Positions 20,493 to 32,148 are shown, counted from the stretch's first letter. The stretch is 64,000 bases of DNA from Halichoerus grypus (GCF_964656455.1 NC_135719.1:134601284-134665283); one strand, 5' to 3'. A program made the numbers and translations. Notes: a model not told the origin generated them from the letters alone.

Positions 20493-22060
20493 AAGTCAGG
20501 ACACCCATGATTGCGCTTGACTTCACTCAGTCAAACGAGGGTAGGAATTGGCAGTGAGCACCACTCTGAATCATCTTCTGCCCCCTCTTTCTACTTCTAC
20601 ATCTGCTTACAGAAATGAATTGGACAATTTGCTATCATCCAGAATTTAGAAGACTTTTTTTCTGTTAAAGAAGTTCATTATTCTTCCAGGTTACTAATCA
20701 GTTTAGATCTCAAATATATGGATAGGTTGGTAGGGCAAGGGGGTGGGGTGCGGAATAAAACCTGAGTAGAACCTTTCTTATTTTGTTTGATTCAACAAAA
20801 TAAGCAGTTCTCATAGGCACATAAGCTATGATATAAATCCCTTTCCTCTGGCATTCGATTGAGATACATAAGGGATGTACAATGAATACATTGCGGGGGC
20901 TCAAGTCAGCTAATCCCCACACACACCCTAGCCTTCTTCTTCTTCTCTTCTTCTTCCTTTTTTAACAAAAATATCTTTACTACTAACGTTAGGAGTATCA
21001 ATTACCAGCTAAAATCTTTTTTTTTTTTTCCAGGAAATAATTCTGCTGAAACTAATCTTGTCATATTAGGGTAGGTAGGTTAAGTAATGTTTAAGAAATT
21101 TCCCAACTTGTATTACTTATAGGGTGTCAAGATAGTAATTCTTACAACAATAAAAAACCCCATTTTTTTTTCCTTCTGTGGTTCTTATGATTCTATTATT
21201 TATAGTGGCCCCACCACCCTGGTGTAGATTCATTTCTTCTCTCCCTTGGGCTGTTAAGCCAGGACAGGAAGTATTTTGTGATGGGCAGGATAGATTTCCA
21301 GAACTCCCTGGTGCTTTTAAATCTCCTATTTTGGCTGGGGGAAATCACCCAGCACAATTTGTAATATCAGACAGCAGTGTAAGGAGAGGCTAAATGTCAG
21401 GGCTGGGGAAGCAGAATGATGAGGGATAAATGCGATTGCCTAAAGCAGGGATGAAGACAATCTCATTAGTCTTTCATTTTATAGGCACTGGTTTCTAAGA
21501 CAGACAACAGGGACACAAATAGAAGAGGTGTACTCTGAGCAACTTACGGGACAAAACCTTTCCACATCGACCTAGTTGGAATGGTACATGGCCCTGCTGA
21601 TGCCAGCATTTAAAGGCTTCTGATGTTCTTGGTGTTGCCTCAAAGATCTCATTAGAAGAATATAGTTCTTCTATAGTATTCCCTGGAAAACATTCAGTTT
21701 GTGGACCATTAGAGAATTTTGGGGGCTTTGTTTTTTAAACAAATCAAACTTGTTTTAGATCATGGCAATTTAGAACTCATGGGAGCATGGCATTTTCTAT
21801 TATTATTGTTGCTGATTAAATCTGGACCTCAATGGTTCAATGCCATAATTGCTGTGTCAAAGCCCATCTACATCTGGGTAAACAATTTCCCATGAAATCA
21901 GGTTAGGTCACAGTCAATTTTTTATTATTTCAATTATCTCACGTGACTGTCTCTGAATAGCTCATCCTAATCCTGGATTTACAAGTGAAATTGTTTATTT
22001 ACATATTTATTGAAATAGTGTGGTAGACTAGGTATTGTAGTAGAGTGGTCAGAGTAAGAT
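20493..22060. other. About 1.5 kb without recognised interspersed repeats
   Basis: Contains a (TTC)n-like tract (20935-20960) and T-runs near 20665 and 21020. No gene-like frame: the 71-codon frame at 21178-21393 is unrecognised. Part of 21200-21900 is moderately GC-mixed and could be conserved, but I have no specific sign. Confidence 0.5.
20935..20960. repeat. (TTC)n tract
   Basis: Short imperfect repeat 'cttcttcttcttctcttctt'. Confidence 0.8.
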
Positions 22061-22147
22061 CCTCTCCCTCTCCCTCTCCCTCTGCCCCTCTTCCCACTTT
22101 TTCTCTCTCTTTCTCTCTCAAATAAATACATAAATCTTTAAAAAAAA
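22061..22147 (+). mobile_element. 5'-truncated carnivore SINE
   Basis: Only the pyrimidine-rich 3' part is present ('ctctccctctccctctgccc' to 'aaatctttaaaaaaaa'), without the tRNA-related head. A possible short duplication 'taagat'/'aaagat' flanks it. Confidence 0.85.
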
Positions 22148-22526
22148 GATGGAAAATATATTTGAAAATCCACAACAGTAAAATTACATGGCATAATTTA
22201 CATTTTCCCAGGATATCAGAAATCACTTCATAATTTTATAATTTATCAGAATTATTGTTACGAATCAAAGTTTTCAGTGCATTAGAGGCATGCAAAGGGG
22301 TCAATTATACACTTATGAAAGTGTGGGATAGGAGATATTCTCGTATGATCTTCTAAGTGACTAATCACGCAATTCTCACAGCAGAGAATCTGATCGTTGG
22401 GTAATTTATGCACTTGAAGAGGCACAATATGTGAAAGAATTCATGTATCTTCAGCTATGACAGAACATTTTTTTTATTGTTTTCAAGTAACTGGGCTATT
22501 TGAATGTTAGTGCATTCCAGATTTTA

Positions 22527-22668
22527 TTTTAGTTTTTAAAGATTTATTTATTTATTTTACAGAGAGAGAGAGAGAGAGAGTACATGACTAAGGGAGGGAC
22601 AGAAGGTGAGAATCTTCAAGCAGACTCCCTGCTGAGCCCCAATCAGGGTTCAATCTCATGACCTTATC
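22527..22668 (-). mobile_element. 5'-truncated carnivore SINE, older subtype
   Basis: Reverse copy with tail 'aaagatttatttatttattt', an (AG)n tract, then 'caagcagactccctgctgag' and 'caatctcatgacctta', where it stops. The head beyond that is missing. Confidence 0.88.
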
Positions 22669-22680
22669 CTTTTGAAGAAG

Positions 22681-23227
22681 ACTGGACATTTACTTTGTAG
22701 AATGTCTCTTCTTTCGGGTTTGTCTGATGTTTCCTCACAATAAAATTCAGGTTCATATTTTTGGCAAGAGGATCAAAAAGGCATTATGCCCTTTCCACCG
22801 CATCATATCAAGAAGTACATGTTGTTGCTAAGTCTCACTACTGGTCTTGTTAATTTTGATCACTTTGAAGTCTGACTGCAAGAGACCAAACTTGAGATCA
22901 CTCTACGTTATTGCAACTAAACCAACTTCAGTTCCCAACTTCACATTCAAACTTTAATTTTGGAAACAGTTGTTGAGATAATGGTGTATGAGTTTTACTT
23001 GGAAACAAGATTGTCATTATCTTTTGAATTCTGTGATTTAGTCTCTGGAAACCAAAACATGGATCTAAATATTTTGTGTAAGTTAAAGGAATTGGCACGT
23101 CCAAGTTCAGTCTCTCTCATTGCTTTCTTCTCTGTCTTGCCACATTTGGGCAAAACCCACCAAGATAACAGGACTCTGTTATCCACTGTCTATTCTTTAC
23201 TAGAAATGGAGCAACATGGATCACATT
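22681..23227. other. Single-copy stretch
   Basis: No repeat recognised. A 106-codon frame at 22960-23280 overlaps a 63-codon frame on the other strand. Its 3' end runs into the SINE tail, which argues against a gene. Confidence 0.5.
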
Positions 23228-23472
23228 CCCCTCCAAAACTCATTTATTTTTTTTTTTTTATTTTAAAGATTTTTTTTTAATTTATTTATTTGACAGAGAG
23301 ATAGCACAAGTAGGCAGAGCGGCAGGCAGAGGGAAAGGGAGAAGCAGGCTCTCTGCTGAGCAGGGAGCCTGATGCGGGGCTCGATCCCAGGAGTCTGGGA
23401 TCATGACCTGAGCCGAAGGTAGCCGCTTAACCGACTGAGCCACCCAGGTGCCCCCCCTCCAAAACTCATTTA
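23228..23472 (-). mobile_element. Young carnivore SINE with perfect 19 bp target-site duplication
   Basis: The body is 23247-23453, reverse. Flanks 'cccctccaaaactcattta' at 23228-23246 and 23454-23472 are identical. The body carries the 'cacaagtaggcagag' variant also seen at 58264. The perfect 19 bp duplication marks a recent insertion. Confidence 0.97.
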
Positions 23473-23743
23473 ATATATACTTTCAATTCTTCCATTTTCA
23501 GTTCTTTAGTATAACAGTCAACCAAATACTTTTTTTTCCCCCCCTTAGGGAATGATCTCTTGCTGACCGTAACTTCCCTTTAATTGTTGAATGATATTAT
23601 AAGGTCAGTATATGTAAAGAGAAATAAGAACAATAGCCCAGTTTTTAGTGACAGGAATGCAGGAGAGATAAAAACAAAAATGTATAAGAGCTGCCAGAAA
23701 AATTACTGAGAGTGTAACTGGATATGTCTCTGTGTGGGAAAGG

Positions 23744-23980
23744 TTAGTGAAACAAGGGGCACCTGGGTGGCTCAGTCGCTTAAGCGTCCACCTTCGGCTC
23801 AGATCATGATCCCAGGGTCCTGGGATCCAGTCCTCCATCGGGCTCCCTGCTCAGCGGGGAGTCTGCCTCTCCCTCTGCCCCTCCCCCCACTCATGCGCTC
23901 ATGTACTCTCTCTCTCTCATGCGTGTACTCACATGCACTCAAAAGTAAACAAAATCTTTAAAAAAAAAGATTAGTGAAAC
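23744..23980 (+). mobile_element. Carnivore SINE, younger subtype, with 10 bp target-site duplication
   Basis: The body is about 23756-23970, forward. Flanks 'ttagtgaaac' at 23744-23753 and 23971-23980 are identical. The 3' pyrimidine region is unusual, with CATG-rich units ('actcatgcgctcatgtactc'). Confidence 0.95.
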
Positions 23981-26050
23981 GAGACTCATCCCTCTCTAAA
24001 TCAGAAATTCAGTTGGAAATGGGACGAAAGACCAACAACACAAATGGTAAAGAGCCACATATGGAAAGGTGCATGAAATAAAACTATCCAGGTCCATCAT
24101 CATATAAAAGCTGTGCTACCAAGAGGGCCAGCAGGTTGACATCCTGCTTATGTGAACTGGAACAGAGCTGACGAGATTCTTTTAGTGAGACAATCTGACC
24201 ACTCTGGCTGCCTTATCATTAAAAGCAGAGAATTCTATTGCTATGTGATGATCTAAGTACTATGGGTTTTCATGGCAGAAAGTATTAAAATTGTGTGGTC
24301 GTCATTTGTGGTTCAATGTGTTCATAGACTCAAACAGGATTTATCCCCAATGAAACATGGTAAATATGCAATTTGGAACATTAAAGCACAACTATCTATA
24401 GTTTCTCTATTCTGGAAGAGCCTATGAAATCAGAGGGGAGAGACCTCTTTTTTAGTAACTTTAGTATTCAGATAATTTAATTGGGAACCTTTGACTCACC
24501 ACCACCGTATAGAACAGAGCTGGTCACTCATTCCTAACATCTAGTCCTGGATGGAGAAGCAGTTGATATCCCTTGCATTCCTCGACACACAGATATCTGG
24601 GTGACAGAATGGAAGAGTTTGAGTCCAAATGCTCTAGGCTGTTAGGGATCTCAGCTGTTTTCACTGTTCTCTTTTAAGTTCAATCAGTCCTAGCGTTCTA
24701 CATCAACATCAACAGTGAATGTTCACTTGACAAAATACATTCATAACTACTCTATATTCCAGCTCTCTTGACAACACCATTCAATTATTAACATGTCTTT
24801 TCTGAAAATGATGCCATAGCATTAAATTCATGAGCTGCTTTCCCTGCTGCATTTTTTAAGTTTTTAAATAACAAAGACAACCTCTGTAGTTATTTAATAC
24901 TTCCAGAAAGGAGTACATTTTTTAGCTACTTCATGATTAACTATTGAAATGTGTAAGCCTAGGAATTTAAAAGGTCTGTAAAAACCAAACACCTTCTAAA
25001 TCTGACTTCCATTTGAAAAATTAGAGGACCATTGAACTCTTATTATAACTGCCTGTTGCTTAAAAGATCATACTGAATAACAAAGAGAAGTAAATAGATT
25101 CGATGAAAGGAATTTCTGTGGCTGGCTGCTTGGGTTTGTTCTGTGTAAAATGCACATTTATTTTAAATTAGACAAATGGCAGGGTTTCCTGCCTAATGAG
25201 ACTGCTTGGACTCGTGGTTTGGAAGTGTCACCTCCATTCTTTATCAAATAATCATAATTAGGGTGAATGAACCAACCAGGGAAGTATGAAGTAAGTCAAA
25301 AGTGTATTGAATGGAAACAAAAAAGACCTCCAACAAGCAGACCACCAGGGCACAATCTAGGGGAAACATCTATAGTGCAAACACACAGCCCAGGAAAAGC
25401 TGCTGGGCACCAATACTGTGACTGTTGAATTATAGAGCTCATAGCAAGTTTGAATCCTGACTGTCCACATTGCCTACCTAGTTCTTTTTAAATTACGTCC
25501 ACTCTCTCAATACAGCCCTCAAATATTCAGGTGTTTCTTTCTCTCTCTTCCACTGTTCATCAAAGCAGCCCATGATAGATTTAAATTGCATTAGTTCTTA
25601 TATTTGCTTGTGGTATTTTTCTGCTCCAATTTGAGAAGCCTTTCAACAACATTGGCATTTCCCTGCCCTAGCACACAGATACAAAATTCTTCTGAATCCC
25701 TGAATGTACTCCTTTGGATGCATTGTAGAATCTGTATCAGATAGTAATAATTGCTATCAGACCCCTCTAAAATTCTGTTTTTACAAAGTTTCAGGATTGC
25801 TAAGTGTCTTTTTCTTTAAGAAAGATTCCTGAGGGAAATTTCTGGGCCAAGCCAAAACTAAGACCTGAACTTTGATTAAGTACGAAGGGCATGGTAATTA
25901 CTACAGGGATAGATGAGGTCAAGGCCAGGTTATTTTTCAAAATGGTGGAAAGACAGAAGAGAATCATGTAATTAATTTGAAGGAAGCATGGAAGTGGATT
26001 TTGGAGACCTGGTGGCTCAAGAAAATGGGAGGTAGCAAACAGATTCCAGA
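23981..26050. other. About 2 kb of low-repeat DNA
   Basis: No SINE, LINE or LTR was recognised in 2 kb, which is long for this window. 25060-25300 has TAAT-containing sites ('atcataattagggtgaatga') and mixed composition that could reflect conservation. No coding signal. Confidence 0.45.
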
Positions 26051-26054
26051 TTAG

Positions 26055-26222
26055 TGACTATTAGACATTGGAATGATAACACATATATATTACCAGGCCT
26101 CATTTTCCATGAATTCTGATTCAGTAAGTCAAAGGTGGGGCACAAAGATCTACATGTTTTAGATGTACAGATGATTCTAATTCACGTTGTCATCACAGAG
26201 AACACTTTTGAGGAGCACTGTA
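26055..26222 (+). mobile_element. MER5-like hAT (Charlie) DNA transposon remnant
   Basis: The order of phrases matches the short non-autonomous MER5 element: 'attctgattcagtaagtca', 'ggtggggcacaaagatctac', 'cagatgattctaattcacg', ending 'ttttgaggagcactg', the decayed terminal inverted repeat. The left terminus is degraded. Confidence 0.75.
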
Positions 26223-27156
26223 CTAATATGTGATTGAACTCTTTTAGTGACAAGGGACATGAACTCATCTCAAATTTATTTAAGCCAAAGAAGCAGGATT
26301 GTATTAATTCAAGTGGTCAAAATGTTCAAGAGCACATCTTTAAGGTTAAGATGAAGGTGGACCCAGGTGCTGAAAGGAAATCATATGGAAACTTTTTCTG
26401 TCTTCTGGTTTTGCTTTCATACTTGCTTGCTTCATTCTCAGGCAGGCTTTGACTAAGAATGGTATTAATATGGCACTAACAGATCTGGCTTAAAGTATAC
26501 TAGCTTAGTGAACCTATTAGGAAGATGACTTCTATTTTAAATTAGTTCAACAAATTTACTTTGATTTAATTATATTGAATTAATTTATTAAATTATTAAT
26601 CTATGGAATTAATTTGGCCTACTGAAATAAATGCAGTGGGAAGGAGGATGGAACATTAACTACCTTTGTCTGCTCCCCCCCCACCCCGGATTTTGGGATG
26701 AGGTCTTCACACACAAACCAAATGGATTGAAGAAGAATTAGGATTAGAATGTGGGATTGGATTTCCAAAAGGAAACCTGGATCCTACTCTCAGAAGAGGA
26801 AATTAATGCTAAGAAAGAATAAGCAACGTTATGTCCACTACACGTGGATTCAGATGAAGCAAAGAGACTCCTGGACCAGAATTCAATGAATCTAGGTAAT
26901 GGCCAGCAACTCAGCAAGATGTTAGCTTATGGAATGGCAGTCCCTTATTGTCGAGTAAGGATGTGCTTTCTTTACACAGAATGTGTGCTCTCTGCTTTGA
27001 AGAAGCACAAGTGTCTAGGAATGTGTTCAAAAGGTTCTGGGAAAGCTGAATTCAATAGGTACTGGAAGCTATTCTCACAGCAAGGGCAAAGTTCTTTGAG
27101 GGATTTTGATAGATGGGTGTAGAAATCTGAATGCAAAGACTTCAGCAACAGACTAT
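26223..27156. other. Single-copy stretch with a 92-codon frame
   Basis: The frame at 26844-27122 (+) is not recognised and has no supporting signals. A C-rich run ('ctccccccccaccccgg') lies near 26676-26692. Confidence 0.5.
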
Positions 27157-27352
27157 TAAAGAACTTAGTTGGGGCACCTGGGTGGCTCAGTGGATTAAAC
27201 AGTTCAGGTCATGATCCCAGAGTCCTAGGATCGAGCCCCATATCGGGCTCCCTGCTCAGCAGAGAGTCTGCTTCTCCCTCTGCTTGTCCCTTCTTGTTCT
27301 GTTCTCTCTCTCTCTCAAATAAATAAAATCTTAAAAAAAAAAGAACTTAGTT
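27157..27352 (+). mobile_element. Carnivore SINE, younger subtype, inserted in an older SINE's target site
   Basis: The body is 27171-27339, forward, with an internal deletion of about 13 bp near 27200. It is flanked by 'aaagaacttagtt' at 27158-27170 and 27340-27352. The right flank is also the left flank of the next SINE, so this copy landed exactly in that site. Confidence 0.95.
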
Positions 27353-27570
27353 ATAATGGGGGCCTGGGTGGTACTGTCCGTTAAATGACCAACTCTTGGT
27401 TTTGGCTCAAGTCATGATCTCAGGGTCATGAGATGGAGCCCTGCACTGGACTCCACACTCAGTGGGGAGTCTGCTTGAGATTCTCTCCCTCCCTCTCCCT
27501 CCACCCCTCCCCCTGCTCTCTCATTCTAAACTATATAAATAAATCTTTAAAAAAAAGAATTTAGTTATAG
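27340..27570 (+). mobile_element. Carnivore SINE, older subtype
   Basis: The body is 27358-27553, forward, with 'accaactcttggttttggct' and 'agtcatgatctcagggtcat', the older subtype. Flanks are 'aaagaacttagttata' (27340-27355) and 'aaagaatttagttata' (27554-27569), one mismatch. Its left target site was later hit by the SINE at 27171. Confidence 0.93.
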
Positions 27571-27845
27571 AAAATGATTCCTTAAGGTGATTTACCTCTA
27601 ATCAGAAACTCTGAGAAAGTTTAAAGGTTTATATAGTGTGTTGGTTCCAAAATACATTTTACTTCAATATATTGTTCAGGAAAATTAGGAAAGGATATAA
27701 TAATTATGTTTGATAAATGAAAAAGACCATAATAATCTGTGATTAAAAGTCATAGGTTGATGTCAAAGGTAAGATACACATTGTTGGTTTGTTTATTACC
27801 TGTCAATTTAAGGTCTTTAACATTCCGCACATGTCGCATGGTATT
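27571..27845. other. Short single-copy stretch
   Basis: AT-rich, no recognised element. It contains a 19 bp sequence (27732-27750) that recurs at 28757-28775. Confidence 0.5.
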
Positions 27846-27925
27846 AAGCTATGCATATATACACACATACTATATATAAAACATATATATACATATATAT
27901 GAGTATATAAATTATATACTTTACT
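27846..27925. repeat. AT-rich simple repeat (TATA/CATA)
   Basis: Imperfect TA, CATA and TACATA units just outside the left end of the L1 fragment. Confidence 0.85.
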
Positions 27926-27929
27926 TTTT

Positions 27930-28675
27930 TAATTTAGTAAAATAAATAGAACTTACAATTTACGATTTTAATCATTTTAAGTGTATAGTTTAGTGGCATC
28001 AAGTGCATTCGCATTGTTGTACAACTATTATCACTATATGAAAACTTTTTCATTATCACAAAATAAAACTCTGTATCCGTGAAACAATAACTCCCCATTC
28101 TTCCCTGATAGCCACTGGTAACCACTGGTCAAACTTTCGTCTCTATAAATTGGACTACTTTGGATACTGCAGCTAAGTTGAATCATGTAGTGTTTTGTAG
28201 GGTTTGCCTTTTTGTAGCTAGCTTATTTTACTTAGCATAATGTCCTCAAGGTTCAACCATGCATAGCGTGTAGCAGAATGTCTTTCCTTTTTTTCTTTAT
28301 TTTTCTTTCTTTCCTTCTTTCTTTTTTTTTTATTTTGAGAAAGAAAGAGTGGGAGTGGAGTGGGGGGGTTGGGGAAGGACAGAGGGAGAGAGAGAGAGAC
28401 AATCTTAAGCAGGCTCTATGCCCAGCTTGGAGCCTGACTCAGGGCTTGATCTCACAACCCTGAGATCATGACCTGAGCCAAAACCAAGAGTCAGTCACTT
28501 AATTGACTGAGCCACAGGTGCCCCATGCCTTTCCTTTTTTAAAGCCAAATAATATTCCATTGTAATAATATACTACATTTTTTAAAAATCCATTCACCCA
28601 TCAGGAGAGCAGACATTTCAAGCTGTTTCTATCTTTTGGTTATTGGGACAATGCTGCTATGACCATGGGTGTACA

Positions 28676-28676
<1 letters not shown>
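27930..28676 (-). mobile_element. Old LINE-1 (L1MA-type) 3' region
   Basis: Reversed L1 landmarks: 'aagtgtatagtttagtggca', 'gtacaactattatcac', 'aacaataactccccattctt', 'cttagcataatgtcctcaag', then after the SINE 'aatattccattgta' and 'gggacaatgctgctatga'. The SINE at 28294-28524 splits it. No coding capacity. Confidence 0.8.
28278..28540 (-). mobile_element. Carnivore SINE, older subtype, with 16 bp target-site duplication
   Basis: The body is about 28294-28524, reverse, with the signature 'gatcatgacctgagccaaaa'. Flanks 'atgtctttcctttttt' (28278-28293) and 'atgcctttcctttttt' (28525-28540) differ at one base. It is nested in old L1. Confidence 0.95.
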
Positions 28677-28711
<35 letters not shown>

Positions 28712-28814
28712 TATACATACATATACATATATATTCATATACACACACACATATATATAATCTGTGATTAAAAGTTATATATATATGTGTATATATATAT
28801 ATACATATATATAT
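28677..28814. repeat. (TA)n/(CA)n compound microsatellite
   Basis: About 25 bp of pure TA, then CATA and CA units, an embedded non-repeat 19 bp piece (28757-28775), then more TA. Likely highly length-variable. Confidence 0.92.
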
Positions 28815-28942
28815 GAAAAGGGAAGTCTACAAATGAATGGTTTTTAGTTGGTAAATATCAAACTTTTATATTTTGGATTATAACTGTCATTAGCATAAAA
28901 AATCTTATAACTTATAAAATGATATTCCTTCAACACAAGTGA

Positions 28943-29048
28943 GTGCTTGCTTTGGCAGCACGTGTACTAAAACTGGAAAGATACAGAGAAGATTAACGTG
29001 GCCCCTGCATGAGGATGACGTGCAAATTCACGAAGCATTCCATTATTA
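28943..29048 (+). pseudogene. RNU6-like (pseudogene): Processed U6 snRNA pseudogene
   Basis: A near full-length copy of the spliceosomal U6 RNA gene, starting 'gtgcttgctttggcagcacg' and ending 'cgaagcattccattatt'. The ACAGAG box is intact, but the AGC triad that follows it reads AAC, and many other positions differ. An A-rich tail ('aaagaaacaaaacaaaac') follows, with 7 bp flanks 'acaagtg' at 28935-28941 and 29073-29079. This indicates retrotransposition by L1. No U6-type promoter elements (proximal sequence element, TATA at the usual spacing) are evident upstream, so it is presumably silent. Confidence 0.93.
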
Positions 29049-29079
29049 AAAGAAACAAAACAAAACAAAAAAACAAGTG

Positions 29080-31534
29080 TAGGGAAAGCCTAAAGAAATT
29101 AATTGTGGAAGTTTATAGACTTTCAATAAGCATGGCTAGACTTTAAGTGACTGCTGTGTAAATTACATTAGGGTGTGTTACACATCATTGCTCCCAGCAG
29201 GTGATACCCCCATGGTACTCAGATGACCTGTAGGTGGCATCTGGACAAACATTTTAGTTCCATGTTTATATATACATTTTTTGTGTATTGTGAAAACATG
29301 TCACCAGTGCATGAAACATGAGACAACCTTAAAATAATGCCTTGTTAAAACACACACAAAACAGTGAGTCTGAAACATAAAATTTTTTAGAAAAGTAGTA
29401 AGTGAATATGGCAAAAATTGTTAAGGTAGTGACTGAAATTTTGGTAATTTATCATGTACTTAGGAAGAAATAGCGGAAAATAAACCTATTACCAGGAAGA
29501 AAGATAAAAGTCAATTAAATTTGCATTTGTGTACATAAAAATGACAGAATAAGAGGTCTTAGCACATTAGAAAGAATAAACTAATGTAGTATTTATTAAA
29601 TGCATGTGCATACAATAGACATAAAAAAAGGAAGAATTTGACTGGAGTTTGAACTAAGACTTGAAAGAAGTGATAGAGATTTTTGCCTCATTGTTCACAG
29701 TGCTGATGTCTGATTCTCTTCCTGCCAAAATTAGCTTAAAGAGAATGGAATGATTTTCACATTGAGTCCTTTTAGCAGATGCACCTGGTTTTCTTGTTCA
29801 TTGTCAGTTTCAAACCCCAAATGTTACACTGAACATGTTAACACTGCATTTAGCAGACCTAAGAACAGTTAAGTTAGCTCTTAGCAGATGATTATTATTG
29901 TTTTCTATTCAAAACTTTTTTTACATGACATCTCAACACTAGAGGTGAATTGTAAAACTCAGTTCAAATTACTTGACCTTTTCTCTGTTGAAGGTTAAAT
30001 GGGTAATAGACAGGTTCTCATAGATTAAAGTAACTAATGAATCAAATAGTTTATTTTTTGATATTTTGAAGTTTGGCATTTCCTAAAACGTACCCATGAT
30101 GAAACTTGCTTTTTTCATATCTTTTTTTTTTTCTATTACAAAGCAAGAATCAAAATAGTAAAGGATGAAAAATAGGATATTTTGGTAGGAAATGAAGTCA
30201 TTCATTTTTAGGGAAACAACTTAAAAACATCAGTTCTTAATCTCAGAAGGCCATATACTCATGATGTTATAGTCTTAAAGATTTGAGTTGAGAGCATTGC
30301 ATAGGCATATCTGAATGTGTTTCAAATGAGCACTTCTCAATTATCTTCACATGAAATACAGGAACCAGCAAACTAGAACACTACATGGAAAAGGACTTCA
30401 CTTGAAACTTCAGAAGCCCACAGTTCCACCACAGCTTTAGAGCCATAGAAAGTGCTTAATATACTTAAATTTTTGTGGATGACTGATAATATATGCTCAT
30501 TTGAATGAAAGTCATCTAAAATTTCTAACTTGAACTTAAAAATAAATATCCAAAAATTAAGGAAAAGCTAGCTGTCTTTTGAAAGTTAAAACTTACGTTT
30601 TGTAAGCACAAGATTAAAGGCAGAAAATTTTAAACACTTTTATAGTTTATGTCAAAGATATAAAAGTATTTGGAGTTTATGGGAAAATGTATTAAATCTG
30701 AGAATACAGCACCCTTTTTCTGGATTGCTTGGTCTTTTTCTTTCTCTTTTTCTCTCTCCTGCCATAACTTCATCCATCAAAATATATCTGTCCTAGATTA
30801 TTAAATTTTCTTGCACTTCCTAGATTGTGGAGTACTTCTGATTTTTGAACATATTAACTTCAAATTTAGATATTATAAGGTCAAAGCTGATTCTTCTTAA
30901 AGAAAAACAGGCTAATTTTATCCATTTATTTGATCTCCATTAAAGCCATCATAAATGATTTATTGAATATTTTTAAAAGATAAATACCTTTTCATATGGG
31001 TCTCTAAGAAAATGCTGGAATCACAGAGTATGCCCTCTGATGATTTTTATATTCAAAAAGATTCAGTCTCTTTAAAGTTGCAATAATTAGAAACTATTTT
31101 TGCAATTTAAAAATATATATGTATACTATCAACATTCTCAGATTCTGGAGTCTATGAATGAATATTTTTCAAAAATTGGTATAAAGCACTTGAAAATACA
31201 ACTTGGAATATTGATAACATTTTAAGAGTGAAAAATATGGAATTAACATTCCCTATTAATATTATTTTTCAAAATCTGTTAAAGTCAGTATTATGCAGCA
31301 TTTTCAAACGTGTTTCATGAACACACTATTTTTTGCAAAATGGTTTGTGATAAAAGGAGTTAGTGGTCCAAGAAATTTGGGATGTGTGTTCCATCAAGCC
31401 ATAATGCACATTAGCATATTAAGGTCTCTAAGGCAGTAGAATTACTCTAACATGGCTCTAACTTGAACTTATGTTTCATGATGTTTTTTAGCACACACAT
31501 GGCATGGCTCTCAGAACTGATGAAGGAGACCATA
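29080..31534. other. About 2.4 kb of AT-rich single-copy DNA
   Basis: No repeats of any recognised class, no open frame above 60 codons, and a uniform AT-rich texture. It is the longest stretch in the window without an identified element. Confidence 0.5.
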
Positions 31535-31745
31535 GAAAATGATGTTTAAGAGGATACTTTGGGTCCAAAATGCTGGGATTCAAATCTTGCTACTTAAGTC
31601 TTCATCTTGGAGTTTTTTTATCTGTGAAATGGGAACACTGATACAATAGCATCTGTCTTATAAAATAATTATGGGTATTATATTAATATATGTAAGGGCT
31701 TGCAATAATGCACAGAACAATGGACACTTAAAAATGCTATTATCA
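31535..31745 (+). mobile_element. MIR, nearly complete (forward)
   Basis: The full order is visible: 'gggattcaaatcttgctact', 'cttggagtttttttatctgt', 'gaaatgggaacactgataca', 'aatgcacagaacaatggaca'. It runs from the tRNA-related part to the 3' end. Confidence 0.78.
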
Positions 31746-31828
31746 TGATTTGGCAAACTGTTCTGGGGCTTTGAAATAACCCATGATCTATTCATTTGTT
31801 CCCATTCTCTCATTAATGTGTATGTATA

Positions 31829-31832
<4 letters not shown>

Positions 31833-31863
<31 letters not shown>
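31833..31863. repeat. (GT)n microsatellite
   Basis: About 15 GT units flanked by TATG units. A 79-codon frame across it is an artefact of the repeat. Confidence 0.93.
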
Positions 31864-31867
<4 letters not shown>

Positions 31868-31914
31868 ATACATATGTATACATGCACATCTATCCATCTA
31901 ATCTAATCTATTTT

Positions 31915-32148
31915 AATAAGTTTAATTCTTGGGGTGCCTGGATGGCTCAGTTGCTTAAGCATTTGTTTTCAACTCAGGTCATGATCCCGGGGTCTTGGGA
32001 TCCAGCCCTGCATTGAGCTCTCTGCTCAGTGGGGAGCCTGCTTCTCCCTCTTCCTCTGCAGCTCCCCTGCTCATGTTCTCTCTCTCTCTCTCTCAAATAA
32101 ATGAATAAAACCTTTAAAAAATAAAAATAAAAAAATAAGTTTTATTTC
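31915..32148 (+). mobile_element. Carnivore SINE, younger subtype
   Basis: The body is 31931-32133, forward ('ggggtgcctggatggctcag'), with an A-rich tail. Flanks 'aataagtttaattctt' and 'aataagttttatttct' form an imperfect target-site duplication. Confidence 0.95.

Noticed and set aside
22960..23280. 106-codon open frame
   Set aside because: Unrecognised, overlapped by a minus-strand frame, and its end runs into the tail of a recent SINE.
27846..28814. Possible CRISPR-like or other regular array suggested by repeated TA/CATA blocks
   Set aside because: The units are microsatellite, with no spacers of constant length. The host is a mammal.
31658..32016. Thr/Tyr- and Cys/Val-repeat frames on both strands
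   Set aside because: Translation of the (GT)n repeat and the following SINE.
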